In this document: piece after piece, positions 46,712-59,886 of the stretch
How the letters are laid out: each line of letters starts with the position of its first letter
How positions within the stretch are numbered: position 1 is the first letter of the stretch
From: Antedon bifida
Taxonomy: Eukaryota; Echinodermata; Crinoidea; Comatulida; Antedonidae
Assembly: GCA_963402885.1 (NCBI GenBank)
Contig: OY727097.1
Location: 9,796,001 to 9,860,000 of the forward strand
Length of the DNA stretch: 64,000 bases
Direction of reading: 5' to 3'
Translations under genes and position numbers: made by a program
The notes under the pieces: generated by a model
The model's input: only the letters and a program-made list of their open reading frames with translations
Databases searched by the model: none
Told to the model about the DNA's origin: nothing

Positions 46712-47650
46712 GTCTCCTCCAACCACAGCTTCCCTTTCTCCTACCTAATACATTTGGGTCACCAACCCGAAAGTTAAATAAAATTTAAATAAGCTTTTTT
46801 CAAACAGATTAACGATTATATTTGCCAATAGAATCGCATTCATGTGTGAGCATATAATTCAATTTGCACCCCAGCCTTTTTTTAAAATTTGGCAAAAAAA
46901 TAAAACAAAAAGTCTGTTTTTGCAAAAACAAAACATTTATTCATGCCACATTTTTATTATTGCAATCATCAATTTATTTTTAAAGAATAATCTAAAGAAT
47001 CACTGACAAATTAAGTGTATAAATTATAAATTCATAAAATAAAAATATAAGATTTAACAATTTAAAAAATGTATTATTAATTACAATTTGCAAAAGTTGG
47101 TTATGTGTAAACTACAAATAATATATAGTCTGCAACGTTTCAGACATAAATGTTATTTTTGGTTTACCCACAATTCACTTTCCTATGCAAAACTAAACAA
47201 AATGTATTATTACATAATATCTAATTCTTTGAAATTTCCATGTACTATATAATAAAATTAGCACCCATTATCACTCTATTCAAAATTATATCCTTGTTGG
47301 TTCAATTATAATTATATCAAAATTTATCTCCTCAAAATTACACAATTGTATATAATATCAATATATCTTATATTTCGTTATACTGTATGATCTAAAATAA
47401 TCTAGTCTAGACTCTATTTGATAGTTCTGTCAAGAAAAATAATTCTTCCATGTACTTTTGTTTTTGATTGATTGATTTAACGGTCAAGATGTTCCTTGAT
47501 TGTTTGGTTTAATATAGTTTATATAGTTATATAAATCTTTAGTGTGAAATAAGAATATTTATAAATTCTTAAGTTCGTAATTACAATTAATGCTAATTGC
47601 TGTTAATATCAGATGGACAAATGCTGTGCTTGTCCACAGAGTGTTGATCT

Positions 47651-49305
47651 TTAACCGGTTTTCGGTGGACGAACAACAACTTGATTATCATCAACGAAGA
47701 TTCTCACACGATCTTCTCTAAAGTCCATTGTCATCATGTCGTCTTTGTTAAGAATGACAATCTATAGAATGAATAAATGAAATGTCATAACAAAATACAA
47801 AGAACCTGGCTAAAAAAAGGTTTGTTCTTGTTAATGACATAGAAATAATGAATGTTTGTTAGTTGAATTGTGAACATATTTCATGAGTTGGAATTTAACG
47901 AGAAGAAGCCGAGTTAAATGAGGTAGTCCAGACAAAATTGACAGACGGTTAGTAAATAACGTGGAGATAAAAAAGTTCTTGATTCATTAATTATTAATAT
48001 TAAATCAATAATTATGTAAATCCAGATGTAGATAAATCACTTTTGTAATAGCATACTGTATATCAAAATGTGAATAAATGGTATGAAACAGCTTTTAAGT
48101 TACTACAGTATGCTAGAATTCTACTTCAATTTGACACCCTGACTGACTTTTTAGACCTAATAATTGATTTTTAAGAGAAAAACTGTTCAAAATGATTTGT
48201 AATACTGACCTTCAGCTCTGGGCGTTCCTTAGAAATAAACTTCTGAGCTTCCTCACCTTTCTGTGAAAATTAAATTTGATTGAAATGAATGAATCCAGAT
48301 CAAATATCATACCATAGCTCTAACCCTAAACCCTAACCAAACATTTCAAAATCATAATCAACTTTTGGATGAATGTCGCACGCAAATTACAATATGCTGT
48401 CCTGAACATGGTTCTGCGTGCAATTGGAACACATAGTGTAACAAATGAACGTATGAATACAGACTGAGAACCTACTGTACGTTGGAAATAAAGAAATAGG
48501 CCGGTTGGGTAGCTGAATGGGTAGTGCCTGGGTTTTGCAATGTAATGCTTTAGCATTAGGGTAGGGTTCGAAACTCATTGTTGGTCTTTTTTTTCTTTTT
48601 TTTTTTACTCACCATCTTCTTTATTGACCATCATCTTTATTGACCATCATTTCTCACCATTTTCCTAAAGGGATGTTTTTTCTTTAGGTTACGAGGGCCT
48701 TAGGCCCGATCGGGTCAATAGGCATAGATATAGAATCTAGCTTGGATCTACGACTAGATGCATCCACTACCTTTTAAAAATATGGGGTGGGGGGAGACAA
48801 GCTCCTAAAATAGGCCTATCCTGTTTTTACGGTCTTTGTTATTTGGTTATTTTCAGATTTAAAATGTTTACAATGCCCAGCACAAGAATATTACAGTGCG
48901 TATAATAGAGGTTTAGACTATGGATGGTGGTGACTTATTGTTTAGAAAACCTACTAACTAGCTAGCTAGCCTATGATGCATGTTAAATTAAATAGGCCTG
49001 CCTATAAAACTACCATACCAATGATGAGGAAAAGCAAATCTATAGGCATCCAATACATACAATGTAAGGAAGCCTACACATGCTTAGCTTTCTACAAATT
49101 CCTAGACTAATCTTGGGTAACAACATTTGATTACCTTTCCGACAAGAGATGGCCATTCATTCGGCATATTTTCCGGCTTTATTTGAGTGTTCTCTGTCTC
49201 TAAACTAGGCTTATCCTCATAAGTTGTGATTGCAGCTCTTTTGCAACAGGTAACCGATGATGCGAGGAAGACTACACCTAAAACAACCACTAAAACCGAT
49301 TTCAT
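47651..49305 (-). CDS. secreted potato inhibitor I (eglin-like) protease inhibitor 2
   Basis: Three minus-strand exons, 49305-49135 (57 codons), 48260-48210 (17) and 47761-47651 (36 plus stop), join in phase 0 to 110 aa, the same architecture as inhibitor 1. Residues 1-20 are a strong signal peptide (MKSVLVVVLGVVFLASSVTC), followed by an acidic and polar spacer longer than in inhibitor 1 and then 'NEWPSLVGK'. Exon 2 is 'KGEEAQKFISKERPELK'. Exon 3 has 'MMTMDFREDRVRIFVDD' and ends 'RPPKTG'. By homology P1 is Met before Asp. Thr at P2 and the two Arg residues that brace the loop in eglin c are present. The likely role is inhibition of secreted subtilisin-, elastase- or chymotrypsin-like proteases. 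Only exon 1 is visible as an ORF, which overruns its splice donor. Confidence 0.88.
48499..48586 (+). mobile_element. tRNA-like, SINE-type sequence
   Basis: TAGCTGAATGGGTAG fits an A box and GGGTTCGAAACTC a B box. T-rich terminator-like runs follow at 48587-48606. No good anticodon arm, so it is probably a tRNA-derived SINE. It lies in intron 1 of inhibitor 2. Confidence 0.5.
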
Positions 49306-50619
49306 TGTGTGAATAGATGAATAGCTACCAGCAAGAGTATACAGTCAAGACAAAGCAAATAATGATGGAATTACTTACCAGCAAATATACACAAAATATG
49401 ATAAGATAAGGAAATGAATAATACCGCAAACCCACTAATCACACCTGTTTACAGTGTAAAGGTCGATGTTGATGTGTTTTCTGCTCTTATTTATTACAGC
49501 ACCCCCTCTATATTTATAAGCTGAAAGCAAGCAGCAGTTATAGTACTAGAGGCTGACGTTTTTGCTAATTTGTAAACTCAACTATAATTTATAGATACCA
49601 GCTGCTGGACCCAAAAAACTATGGGAAAAGAGAGTCAATGAGGGCTCCACGGTTGAACGATTTTGGATTCTCGCGCTTTGATTGGAATTTTCTCACTTGA
49701 AGCAAAGAATATAAATATCACTCTTTGCTTGAAGTCACGTTGTCTCAAGAGCGTATTCAGTTGCATGCCTTGAGGTCACAAACACACTGCACATTAAAGT
49801 TCAAAATTGACCTTATGATTAATTATTAAAAAGATGTCCTTTAATCCCAAAAATACATACAAATCAAAGATAGTTCTTTAATTATGAATCACGTGCCCAT
49901 GAACACATTTTCTTTTTATAATAAAATAATGCTTTATTCAGAGACTTGCGATTTATACTAAACTAAAAACTAAAATTGATAAATATATCTAATAATATAA
50001 TATAATAATATTAAAGCTCTCCCAATACCACGGGCACGTACCGCTGTGGACTCAACTGGTCTATGTCGATGATTCTGGTATTTTTCGATAATGGTAAACA
50101 TGAATTTGGGACCTTTTGAACCTCAAGAAAAGTCAGCTGGTTTTCTGAGAATCCTGCACGTTGGACTAATAAGTGTCTACTCTGATGAATAAATCATTGG
50201 TTACAGCTTGCTACAACCTGTAATATTTATAATAAAACCAAAGTAAATGTTGCTATAAAATAACTAGCTCATCTGTCTTTTTATATGCTTTTATATGCTT
50301 TATTAAAAAGCACCAATTACTTTATTATTACGTTTGAAATACAAATGTTATATCATAATTTAAAGCAAAAAGAATGGTGGAACGTAATAGTAATACAAAG
50401 ATCCATAAATTTTTATCCAGAGATGGAGCATGATGGAAAAATCACAATCGCATGTTACACACGTGGTCAAGCGCCCTCTATAGCAAAATTGCTCAGTCAT
50501 CCATGACATGTAAACAAACAAAAAAGTCTTTTGGTCTTTTCGGGCCCTGGATCACGCCATACGACGGGGACTTGATAGGGCAAAAGGAATTTCACAGAAG
50601 ATCTATTATATAATTTTCA
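49306..50619. other. divergent intergenic region, inhibitor 2 / epoxide hydrolase
   Basis: Both flanking genes start outward from here, so it must hold both promoters. I see no firm TATA or other motif to call. The 73-codon ORF at 50285 is unsupported. Confidence 0.4.
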
Positions 50620-50745
50620 ATGGTTCCAATTTATCGGAAAACTCTAGCAAATATCGTAGTTAAAAGTTGGTTTAGGTTTCCAATTACGCATCGTCAATCT
50701 TGTGATTTTTTTCCTGTTTCTTGTAAGCTTTCTGCTGCAGCCAAA

Positions 50746-53700
50746 ATGATGTCAAGTCATGTCAAAAAAGCGGTTGTATTTGATATGGGAGGTGTGATAG
50801 TAGAACAGCCACAAATTGGTCTTAAAAGATATACAGAAAGCCTAGGATTTCCAGGGTAACAGAATGGTTGTCACATTTTTACATAACACAAATTAACTTT
50901 TTTTTCTGGGAGCCTTGTCGTAAAGTTTTAAACTTATATAGGTTTCCTTCCACACATACTATGTTTTTATTACTATAATCAAACTTGTTAATAATAATTA
51001 TTAATATTATGTATGTATGTATTTTTAATATATGTGTGGAGACTATTATTGAATAAACGAATAAACCAATACTAGTATATATACAAGCCATGGCCTGGTC
51101 ATCCAAATGTTAGTCAAATGAATGGCATCTGATCTTCAAGTTCTGACACTATTTTTGTAAAATAGTACCCTGGTTTAGAAGGCATTTATAATTTGAAAAT
51201 CGCTGTGTATTCGCCTTCATCCTTCATAGTAGTGTGAAGACTAGTGAAATCAAGGTTTAATAAAGTTTCAGGTTAAGCCCCATTTTCCACTAGGTCTCCA
51301 AATTTATTCATGCGAATTTAAAGTGTCAGTTTATTATGATAATCCTTGGCTAAAGACATAAAATACAAAATAAATAAATAAAATATGAGCATATGTGTCC
51401 ATTTACTACAATTATAAGAAATGCACAACCAATCAGAGCTTCAAAATTTTCTCTGTCAGGTGCACCACAATTTTTCCCGCTCAAATATCTAATGCATTTA
51501 CATTACTGCTAAAAACGGCCTGACATAATTTAATTTTCAGATTCTTTTTGGAGAGTGTTATGATTCGAGGACGTCCTGACAATTCTTTTTGCCGACTGGA
51601 AAGAGGCGAATTATCAACATCACAAGTAAGATACAGTAAAATTAAACAATAATATAATGTACCAGTGTACCAACTTCTGAGGAAAATAGTGCTACGCTAC
51701 AGTATAAATAATAAACTAATTTACGTATGCAAGTTCCCCACAACCACAGTCGAGCAAAAGCCCCATGGCACACCTATATAACTGTTGATCGTGTTTCGAT
51801 CACAGGGGTCAACTGTGTATCTAATGCCTTGTCTCCTATCACCTTAATTCTGTTGTCTTATTGGCACACATATAAAGAACTTTACATTAGATAAATAATA
51901 ATAAGCCTGTAGCCAGAATGTTTACAGGGTGTTTTTTTTTCCACAAAAAATGAAAATATTATCATAAAACTAGGCTAGTTAAGCATATTTATCATTACCT
52001 TTTTCTGTTGGTTTTTCAGTTTGTTAAAACCTTCAAACCCCCTGGCTATGTGTGACCATTTGTATGTCACTTCTGTGACTTTATATGTTGCTTCCTTTTT
52101 TACAAAAAGTTTTTTAAGAAATTTGAGGATGAATGCCAAGAAGCAGCAAAGGCTGAAGGCCTCACAATTCCATCAAGTTTCTCAGCAGAATCAATGTGGA
52201 GGGAGATGATGGGTGCTAAACCGGTTCCCTCAATGTTAAAGGCAGTTGCAACTTTAAAACAAGCAGGTAACCATAGAAACACACAATTTTTGTTCAATAT
52301 TGGAACCATTTATTTTTCTTTTTCTTTGTGAGTGTGCAACTGATGATAAAATTGGTTTTACACTAGTGTAGTACAGTATTGATTAATTATTTGATTTTAG
52401 CAAAATTAGTTCATGTGAACGGCGTGAGGGTCTAAATCCGCACCTCCAATTATCAATACTTAGCTACAGACAAGAGGAAAATTGTCCAGCTTTGGAGCTG
52501 ATTCTGATTTTTGGTCCTGTTATAATCTAAAAAAAAAATTAAAATTTTACAAATATTGTGTTAAAATATACAGTATTAAAATATAAAATACAATATAAGC
52601 TAAAATTTGTGACTCAATTTGATTTTTTTTCTTGTCAGTGCAAACAATCTTGTTACCATCCATCTATTTTATAAAAAACAATTACTTTCTTCAATTATGT
52701 AAAATGTCTTGTTTTAAGGAATAAAAAGATTACTATTTTCATAATTGACAGATTGAAAGATGTCAAATAAATAAAATACTCCAAGTTTTATATAAAAAGA
52801 TACTGACATATGGCACATGCCTTAATAATATTGTCGCCCATATTGAAGAGATTATCAAGTCATCAATTTTCTTGAAAATCAATAGCCACGGTCTGTTGGT
52901 ATATAAGTACCTATTTGCAAAACAAATGCAGGATAATAAAAATGAAAATGATGTACTTTTTACTAATTAAAACGGTGGAAAATACAATGCAAAATCAACT
53001 GTACGGTATTTCTGGTTGATTTTTTTTGTTTTGTACAGTATGTTACTATTTATGGATGTACCATCTGAAATAAAATAAATGAATGAATTATGAATTACAG
53101 TATGGTAATAATAATAATAACATTTTGTTCGCATTAAAGATGTATTGTCCCCCAAAAACATAAAAAATGAAGATTAATTAAATCAGACTTTGAATATGTT
53201 ATTTTGTAGTTTTAATAAAGTTAATCACAAAAAAAAAAAAAAAAAAGGAATTTGACCATTTTTTGCTTTAAATTACAGTTTTTTCAGTTAAAATACATTT
53301 TTTTTAATCCAATTTTTGGTCAAAGTGGATAACTTTTATGTTACATTAAAATGGCATATTCAACAAACAATTTTTTAACTTAATGTATTAATAGGTTTGA
53401 AGACATGTGTTCTTACAAATAACTTTATCGATGATATGGCAAGAAACTCCCATCATGCTCAGTTTATGGCAACGACACTAAGGAATTCGTTTGACGAAGT
53501 AATTGAATCATGCAGAGTTGGTCTTCGCAAACCAGACCCAGAGATCTTCAAACTTACGTGTGAAAAGTTGCAAGTGAAACCTTCCGAGGTACGAGATTTA
53601 GAATTTAGTAAATTTGTAAAAATTTTGTGCAGTACTTTCTTTTTGGCGCAAAAATGTTTGATGCCATTGTGGTTAATCTACAAGTCTAAAACCATAACAT

Positions 53701-56700
53701 TTTAATTTAATATTTTAAATTATGTTTTAATTGATTAGGCTGTATTCCTTGATGATATTGGACAAAACTTGAAACCAGCAAAAGAACTTGGTTTTCACAC
53801 AATACTGGTGCGTGATGTGGACAAAGCTTTAACTGAGTTAAAGGAAGCTACTGGGGTTGATGTATGTAAAAAAGGTTACAGATCAAAGTTCATTTAAGTA
53901 TAATCATTAAAATTCAACATGCATTGGCGAGGCACACCTTACCGTTTTAATATTGCTTTTGTCTATCCTCGGCATTGTATATTTTTATATATATTTATAT
54001 TCTCTTTTATATTTTTGTATATACTGTCGAAATGAAGGGAGAAAAACAATTCTGTGACTGTTATATGACACATAATGGGCAGTAATGTAAAATTAATTTG
54101 TTTCGATTGTACTTTCACATATTCATTCTGCCATTCGTCAAAGTGTTGGTGTTTTTTTTAGGACAACAACATTCTATTGCAGTGTAAATACATTTTTTAT
54201 CCTATTCTTATGGTATACAGAACTGTACACACAAAATGTGACCCACCGACACAGTACTTGAAAGCAAAGAAACAATCATATGGGCAAAAGCCTCACTTTG
54301 TTTTACTTATTTATTCTTTCTCTATGATATATACACTTTCAATACTAGTATATAAAGTTGTACAGTTTCAAATTTACAATAAAAACAAATTATAAAAATC
54401 TAAAAGTAATTAAATATTAAAAGTATTAACATAAAAGGGTAAAGCGAACAAATTGTTGAGCCATTAGGCCAGTACTATGCCACACATGTACATTCATTTT
54501 ACTTTAACATCATTATTGTCATCAGCCTGAATCACATTAAAAATGCTTACTACAAACTGTATCCAAATTTCTCTCTTTTTTTTAGGTTTTCATAGAGCCT
54601 AGGCCAATAGCTGTACAGCCAAATAAAGTGGTTCACTGCAATGCTCAGCTGAAAAAAGGCATTCGCATTCATTACGTCGATTATGGAACTGGCCCACCAG
54701 TGATCTTGTGCCATGGCTGGCCAGAAAGCTGGTATTCATGGCGATACCAGGTAAAAAGTACTTATATTATTGAATAAATGCATTAAACATTAAAACGATG
54801 TATTGGAATATTTTAAAACACACCTACACCAAAGTGTATATCCCTACTATTAATTACGTATCAGTATTTAGTTCTAATGGACAAAAAAAGGGATATTTAA
54901 TTGTACTATTGCATGTACAGTTTTTTGTAAACATTTTGAATGAGCTGTGTCTACTCAGCTTCCAAAATTGAAGTACTACTTTTTTTAATGGCCTCTATAG
55001 CCTTCGACATTAGGGAGCAGTTTGATTTGCGATGACAGAGAACCAACGTAGGTCAGGTCAATCAATGTGTCATTGGTCATCGTCTGTCAAACCTGTATTG
55101 AGGTGAGGAGTGAGGAAATGTATCCAAATATTCCTGCATGGGCAGAATGTACTATAAACATGACGTACAAGTTTGGTTGTCAGTCTTTGAAAATCAAACT
55201 CTCCATTAAAGAAGGAGGCAGGGAGTTAATTAAATAAAGTTACTAGTACAGTAAATGTGTCATTTCGTTTAACCTTAGATACCAGCCCTAGGCCATGCAG
55301 GATACCGTGTGATAGCTTTGGACCAGAGAGGCTATGGAGACAGCAGTAATCCCCCTGGTAAGTTTCAGTTTATTTTTGGCTAATTTAGGCTTAGCTTCCT
55401 ATTGAGATTTTAAAAATAAATGTAAATTTTATTTTTCAGAAATAGAGGCATACACTCAAGAAAATATTTGTAAAGTAAGTAAGTTTTGTAACAAAGTCGC
55501 ATCACAAGCCCAAAATTGGAAGGACCGTGACGTACAAATCAAATCAAGGTTTCTTAACCTATTTTGCATTGTAATTTTCAAAATGTGATTTTTCTCCCAA
55601 CTAAAGTATAATGTTATGCCATGTGTGCCAAACACTTTCTCTCTTTTTTAAAAAAAGAATATTAATATTAGAACCTCCAGTGGTAGATTCAAAATTTTGT
55701 GAGACCTAAAAATTAAGTACTGGACCTAATTTCCAAAAATTTGCTTAATCGTGAACTCAAGCACAATATTCAAACAGAAGGAATGTCAATGATTAAATGG
55801 TAGATGCTCTATGTGGTTGTTTTGGACCTATTGAGGGCCAGCACCATGAACATTAATGTGTTGTATACTGGAGCATGATACACAATTTAATAATAAACAA
55901 CTGGTAAACTACCCTAATTGTATTATAGGATGTTGTAGAGCTAATGGACATGCTAGGCATCCCTCAAGCCACTGTAGTGGGACATGATTGGGGTGGTGCT
56001 GTAGTCTGGAACTTAGCCTTGATGTATCCAGAAAGAATAAGGTTGGCCATATTATAGTATTGCCTTATTACATACATACAAAGTAATATACTTTTTATTC
56101 ACAGTAATGTACTTTCCATACACAGTTCCCCAACATTTTTACTGTAAACTTAAAAGGTGACACAGAAGTCAACTGTGTTGACTGATCACGTCAAGCAAAC
56201 CTGTAGTGTCACGCGATCTATTGTTCTATTCTAAAATTGGAAACTATTTGAATGGTTTATGCATTGGCCTCTCAAAGTTAGGTGTGTTATAAAACAAATA
56301 ATGAATGTAATGAAAGATGAACATATTGTATATAACCTTTCATCTTTCACCTCATGGAATATTTGTACCATTCCACTCATAAACATTTATTATTATTTGT
56401 ATATTGCTGTACATTGCTAGTTAACTATAATGTTTGTTTAAAATGTTTGTTTAATTTGTAGAGCTGTTGCTGGATTAAACACACCGTTCTTTCCTGTAAA
56501 TCCAAAGTCAAACCCTTGGCATACAATGCAAGAAAACCCAGGCCGGTTTGACTATCAGATGTATTTTCAAACACCAGTAAGTTACCTATCTACTCTCAAT
56601 CCACTCTCAAACCCTTTTCACACCTGCAAAAAATAACACTTTCTCCTAAGATTTCACAAAGGAATGTGAAATGTGAAAAAACACACTGATGAGAGGCTTT

Positions 56701-59700
56701 TTGTTCAGAGATGTCCATAGTTGTTTATACTGCGCGTGCATGTATTGCCCTGTTATTAAACTGACCAATCATAGAGTAATCAAATAGCGCGCAACTATGC
56801 TTTCTTCAGATATTTCTCACATGTATGCATGTAATAAATCGGGAGACCAAACCTGGTTACAACTTGTTGCAAGAACAGGGTAATGTCATGGTCGTCTTTA
56901 CACTTTAAATCCAGAGGTAAACGTAGATGCCAGTTATGGAACAATTAATTTCATAGCAGATATCACGGGTCAAGGATTTTAAAACAAGGGTGTCCTTACA
57001 AACTTTTCTTGTTGGTTAAAACCCTACAAAAAAACTGCTCAATCCTATCTGGAATACTGTACAGTACATTTGTAATGATTTGTTTAGCAATTAGCAACTT
57101 TATAAAAGTTAAATTTATGCACAAATTAAAAATATATATATTCATTTGATACCATAAAAGGTAGTTCAAACCAGGGAGTGTTCAAACCATATGACCATAA
57201 AAATCAAAATCACTGGTATTATGATTGGGGCTTAATCCAAGTACTTTAAATGCAAAGTTAACAATGGATTATAGAAATTTGTTTTTTAATTATTCACAAT
57301 TCTGTTATTTTTGCTAGGGAGTTGCAGAAGCTGAACTTGAAGCCGATTTGGAACAGGCATTTAAGATTATGTTCCGATCGTCTGATCCTAAAGTAACTAT
57401 CATATTACAATTATGTCATTTGATATTCTTATTATTAATTTACAAATATGAATTTAAATACTACAAAATAAGTTTGTTACCTCACCTTTTTATTTTTAAA
57501 CTTGATATCTTTTTTGTTGCCGACAGGACCGTTTGAAGTCAACATCAAATATCAAGGTAACAACAAGTAATGTTCGTGAACGAGGCAAGTAAAGGTTTTA
57601 CATACCATTACCCTTGATCTGTAACAGTAGTTTTTTTGGCCAGAAATTGCGCATTTGTAATTCCACTTTTTCCACAGCATTTTGGTGGTCTCTATGAGTC
57701 ATTTTGGTGTTGCACAACAAGGATAGCCCACTAAGTCCTTAGACTTGTTTCCGGTGGGGTCTTTTTGGTGGTGAATTGGGCAGTAGACTGGGATCTCCTA
57801 CCCTTTTGCAAGGGGGTGTACCTGCATTCCTTAACATGCACATGACCCATGTTGCACACAGGACCAACAGCTTAATGTCTCATCCGTAAGACAGTATGCT
57901 ATTTACACATGTATTCCAACACACAAAGAGTGGCGATGGGATTCGAACTGTGGATGTAGACCAAAGGAAACATGGTATATTACACTGATGGCGCTATGTA
58001 TACTTCACATTAAATCACCGATGTTCATTTACATACAGGTGGTTTTCTAGTTGGTTCTCCTGAAAATGTGCCCAGAAGCGTGATGCTCACTGAAGAGGAT
58101 TTACAGTATTATGTCCAACAATATAAAAAGAGTGGTTTTAGGTAAAATATAATTAACACCATTTCTGGACCGAGCAGGAAAAAGAGTGTTGATGTTTACA
58201 CCTCTAGCATTGAATGTGTAGAAAAATACTTACCAATACATACACTGGGCTTAGTGCATGTTCTCTATCAAAAGAAAGGTCATGCGTTAAAAATGTGTGT
58301 AGGACTAATTAGAAATTGTTTCCTAAATATGCCTATGAGTATATAACAAAAGGCAACTTACTAAAACAATGACAATGCTGTGGGTATCAGTGGCTGGATC
58401 TCAATGGAGATAAAGCAAAAAGCTAAAAGGTAAATCAATAAAACAGCCAGAAAGAAATGGCAGAGCTATCAGGTAACACTAACCCTTCCTCAATATAAGC
58501 TAACAAAATATACAACGCTGATAAAAAGTATTTTGAATACAAACACAATATTCTAATTTTATAGAGGACCTTTAAATTGGTATCGCAATGTTGAAGCCAA
58601 TTGGAATTGGACCAAAAAAGCTGCTGGACGAAAGGTACAGTATTGTGTAATTTATATTTCATTTATTGAAAATATTTATTTGTTTCAACCTTTTGAATTC
58701 TGATAATACACTATTGTCTATAGATATATGCACCGTCTTTAATGATCACAGCGGGAAAAGATGTAGTGCTGACCCCAGAATCTAGCAACCATATGGAGAA
58801 ATGGGTGAGTATTGCTTTGCTATTTTACATACAGTTTTGTTTTAATTTTTTATATGAATTTGTTTTTAAATAAATCATATTAATTGAAGTAAACCCAGAT
58901 TTCTTTTGATATTTTCAATGTATTATTCTATTCCAGATTCCAAATTTGACCCGAGGTCATATTGAAGAATGTCAACACTGGACGCAAGTTGAAAGGTACA
59001 AAAAATTGTTTTGAAATTACCATAAATATATTGAAATTTGAAAAAAACATACTGTATACCACCAATAAAAAAACAATAAGCTTTCCTTGCTCATACCAAA
59101 TTGATAGTTGAAGACACTATACCTGCAATTGTTGACATTTTCTTGTTGTACATTTGCATTCTAAGGTGAATGTTGATAAAAAGAGAAAAACAATGCACTA
59201 CCCAAGTAGCTTGCGTTGAATGTTCTTCTGTAAAAAATTGTCACAATTCAGTTTTTCTGTGAAGATGATTTTAATAAAAATATACCATTATGAATGAATG
59301 AATTCTTCTCTCGTAGACGTCTCTGGGCCTAGCTTTGTAGGCCTAGCTGGTAAAGAGCGGTAACATACAATTGTATGCTAGCTATAGGCCAACCTAGCTT
59401 TGTAGGCCTGTCTCGTTGCTGAATTAATTGTCCATATAGTATTTATTTTTACATAAAATGTAGTGTGTGACGTTAAATTTAGGTCTAGTGTCCTTAATAA
59501 ATATAACAAAAGAATTAAGAATATACAGTTATATAAGGTAAACCTTATCATAGAGTTGCAGATTTAAAAACACTATATCAAAGAAAAAAGTTGTAAAATA
59601 TGTATTTCATTGACTGGCCCTATATGCACAAAAAGATGAATGATACTATATTAGATTATGGTTCTACATTTTACCAGTGATTTTAAGGAGGCAATATGTT

Positions 59701-59886
59701 ATAACTAGGAGTTGTCTCTCTCAGTGTTTTGTATATGTTTGTCATAGTTGTTTTTGAAAGTGTTGATAGAGTTACTAAAAATGACATTGTTTATGTTTTT
59801 TTCACAGACCTAAAGAAGTGAATGAGATACTGATCAAATGGTTGAATGATGTCCATAAAGGTGGCAGCAATCAGTCCAATCTATGA
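50746..59886 (+). CDS. EPHX2: soluble epoxide hydrolase (bifunctional, HAD + alpha/beta hydrolase)
   Basis: Seventeen exons join in frame to 566 aa: 50746-50855, 51541-51625, 52110-52266, 53395-53588, 53739-53861, 54586-54750, 55279-55357, 55440-55474, 55929-56041, 56462-56576, 57318-57392, 57527-57584, 58039-58141, 58565-58634, 58724-58804, 58937-58995, 59808-59886. Human sEH is 555 aa. The enzyme hydrolyses lipid epoxides to diols. The hydrolase half (from about 240) keeps HGWPES (oxyanion), GHDWGG (nucleophile Asp about 336), FDYQMYF and YYVQQY (epoxide-activating Tyr), AGKD (Asp about 507) and CQHW (His about 535). The N-terminal HAD half has FDMGGV, VLTNN, RKPDPE and FLDD; the second Asp of DxD is Gly. 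Intron 12 is GC-AG. An in-frame upstream ATG at 50620 would add 42 residues. The C-terminus is SNL. Confidence 0.93.
53134..53385 (+). mobile_element. MITE fragment, short subtype
   Basis: Left end TTAAAGATGTATTGTCCCCC is intact and the interior matches 38739-39052 in inverse orientation. The right end is eroded. Includes an A-run at 53229. Lies in intron 3 of the epoxide hydrolase gene, ending just before exon 4. Confidence 0.65.
57620..58010. repeat. probable dispersed repeat in intron 12
   Basis: GC-richer than the introns around it and containing GATGGGATTCGAACT, which in reverse is a tRNA-type B box, plus ACAGCTTAATGTCTCATCCG, a block I associate with invertebrate dispersed repeats. No second copy in the window. 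Confidence 0.4.

Noticed and set aside
48326..48578. Overlapping 76- and 63-codon minus-strand ORFs
   Set aside because: They cross the tRNA-like repeat within inhibitor 2 intron 1; the true exon 2 lies at 48210-48260.
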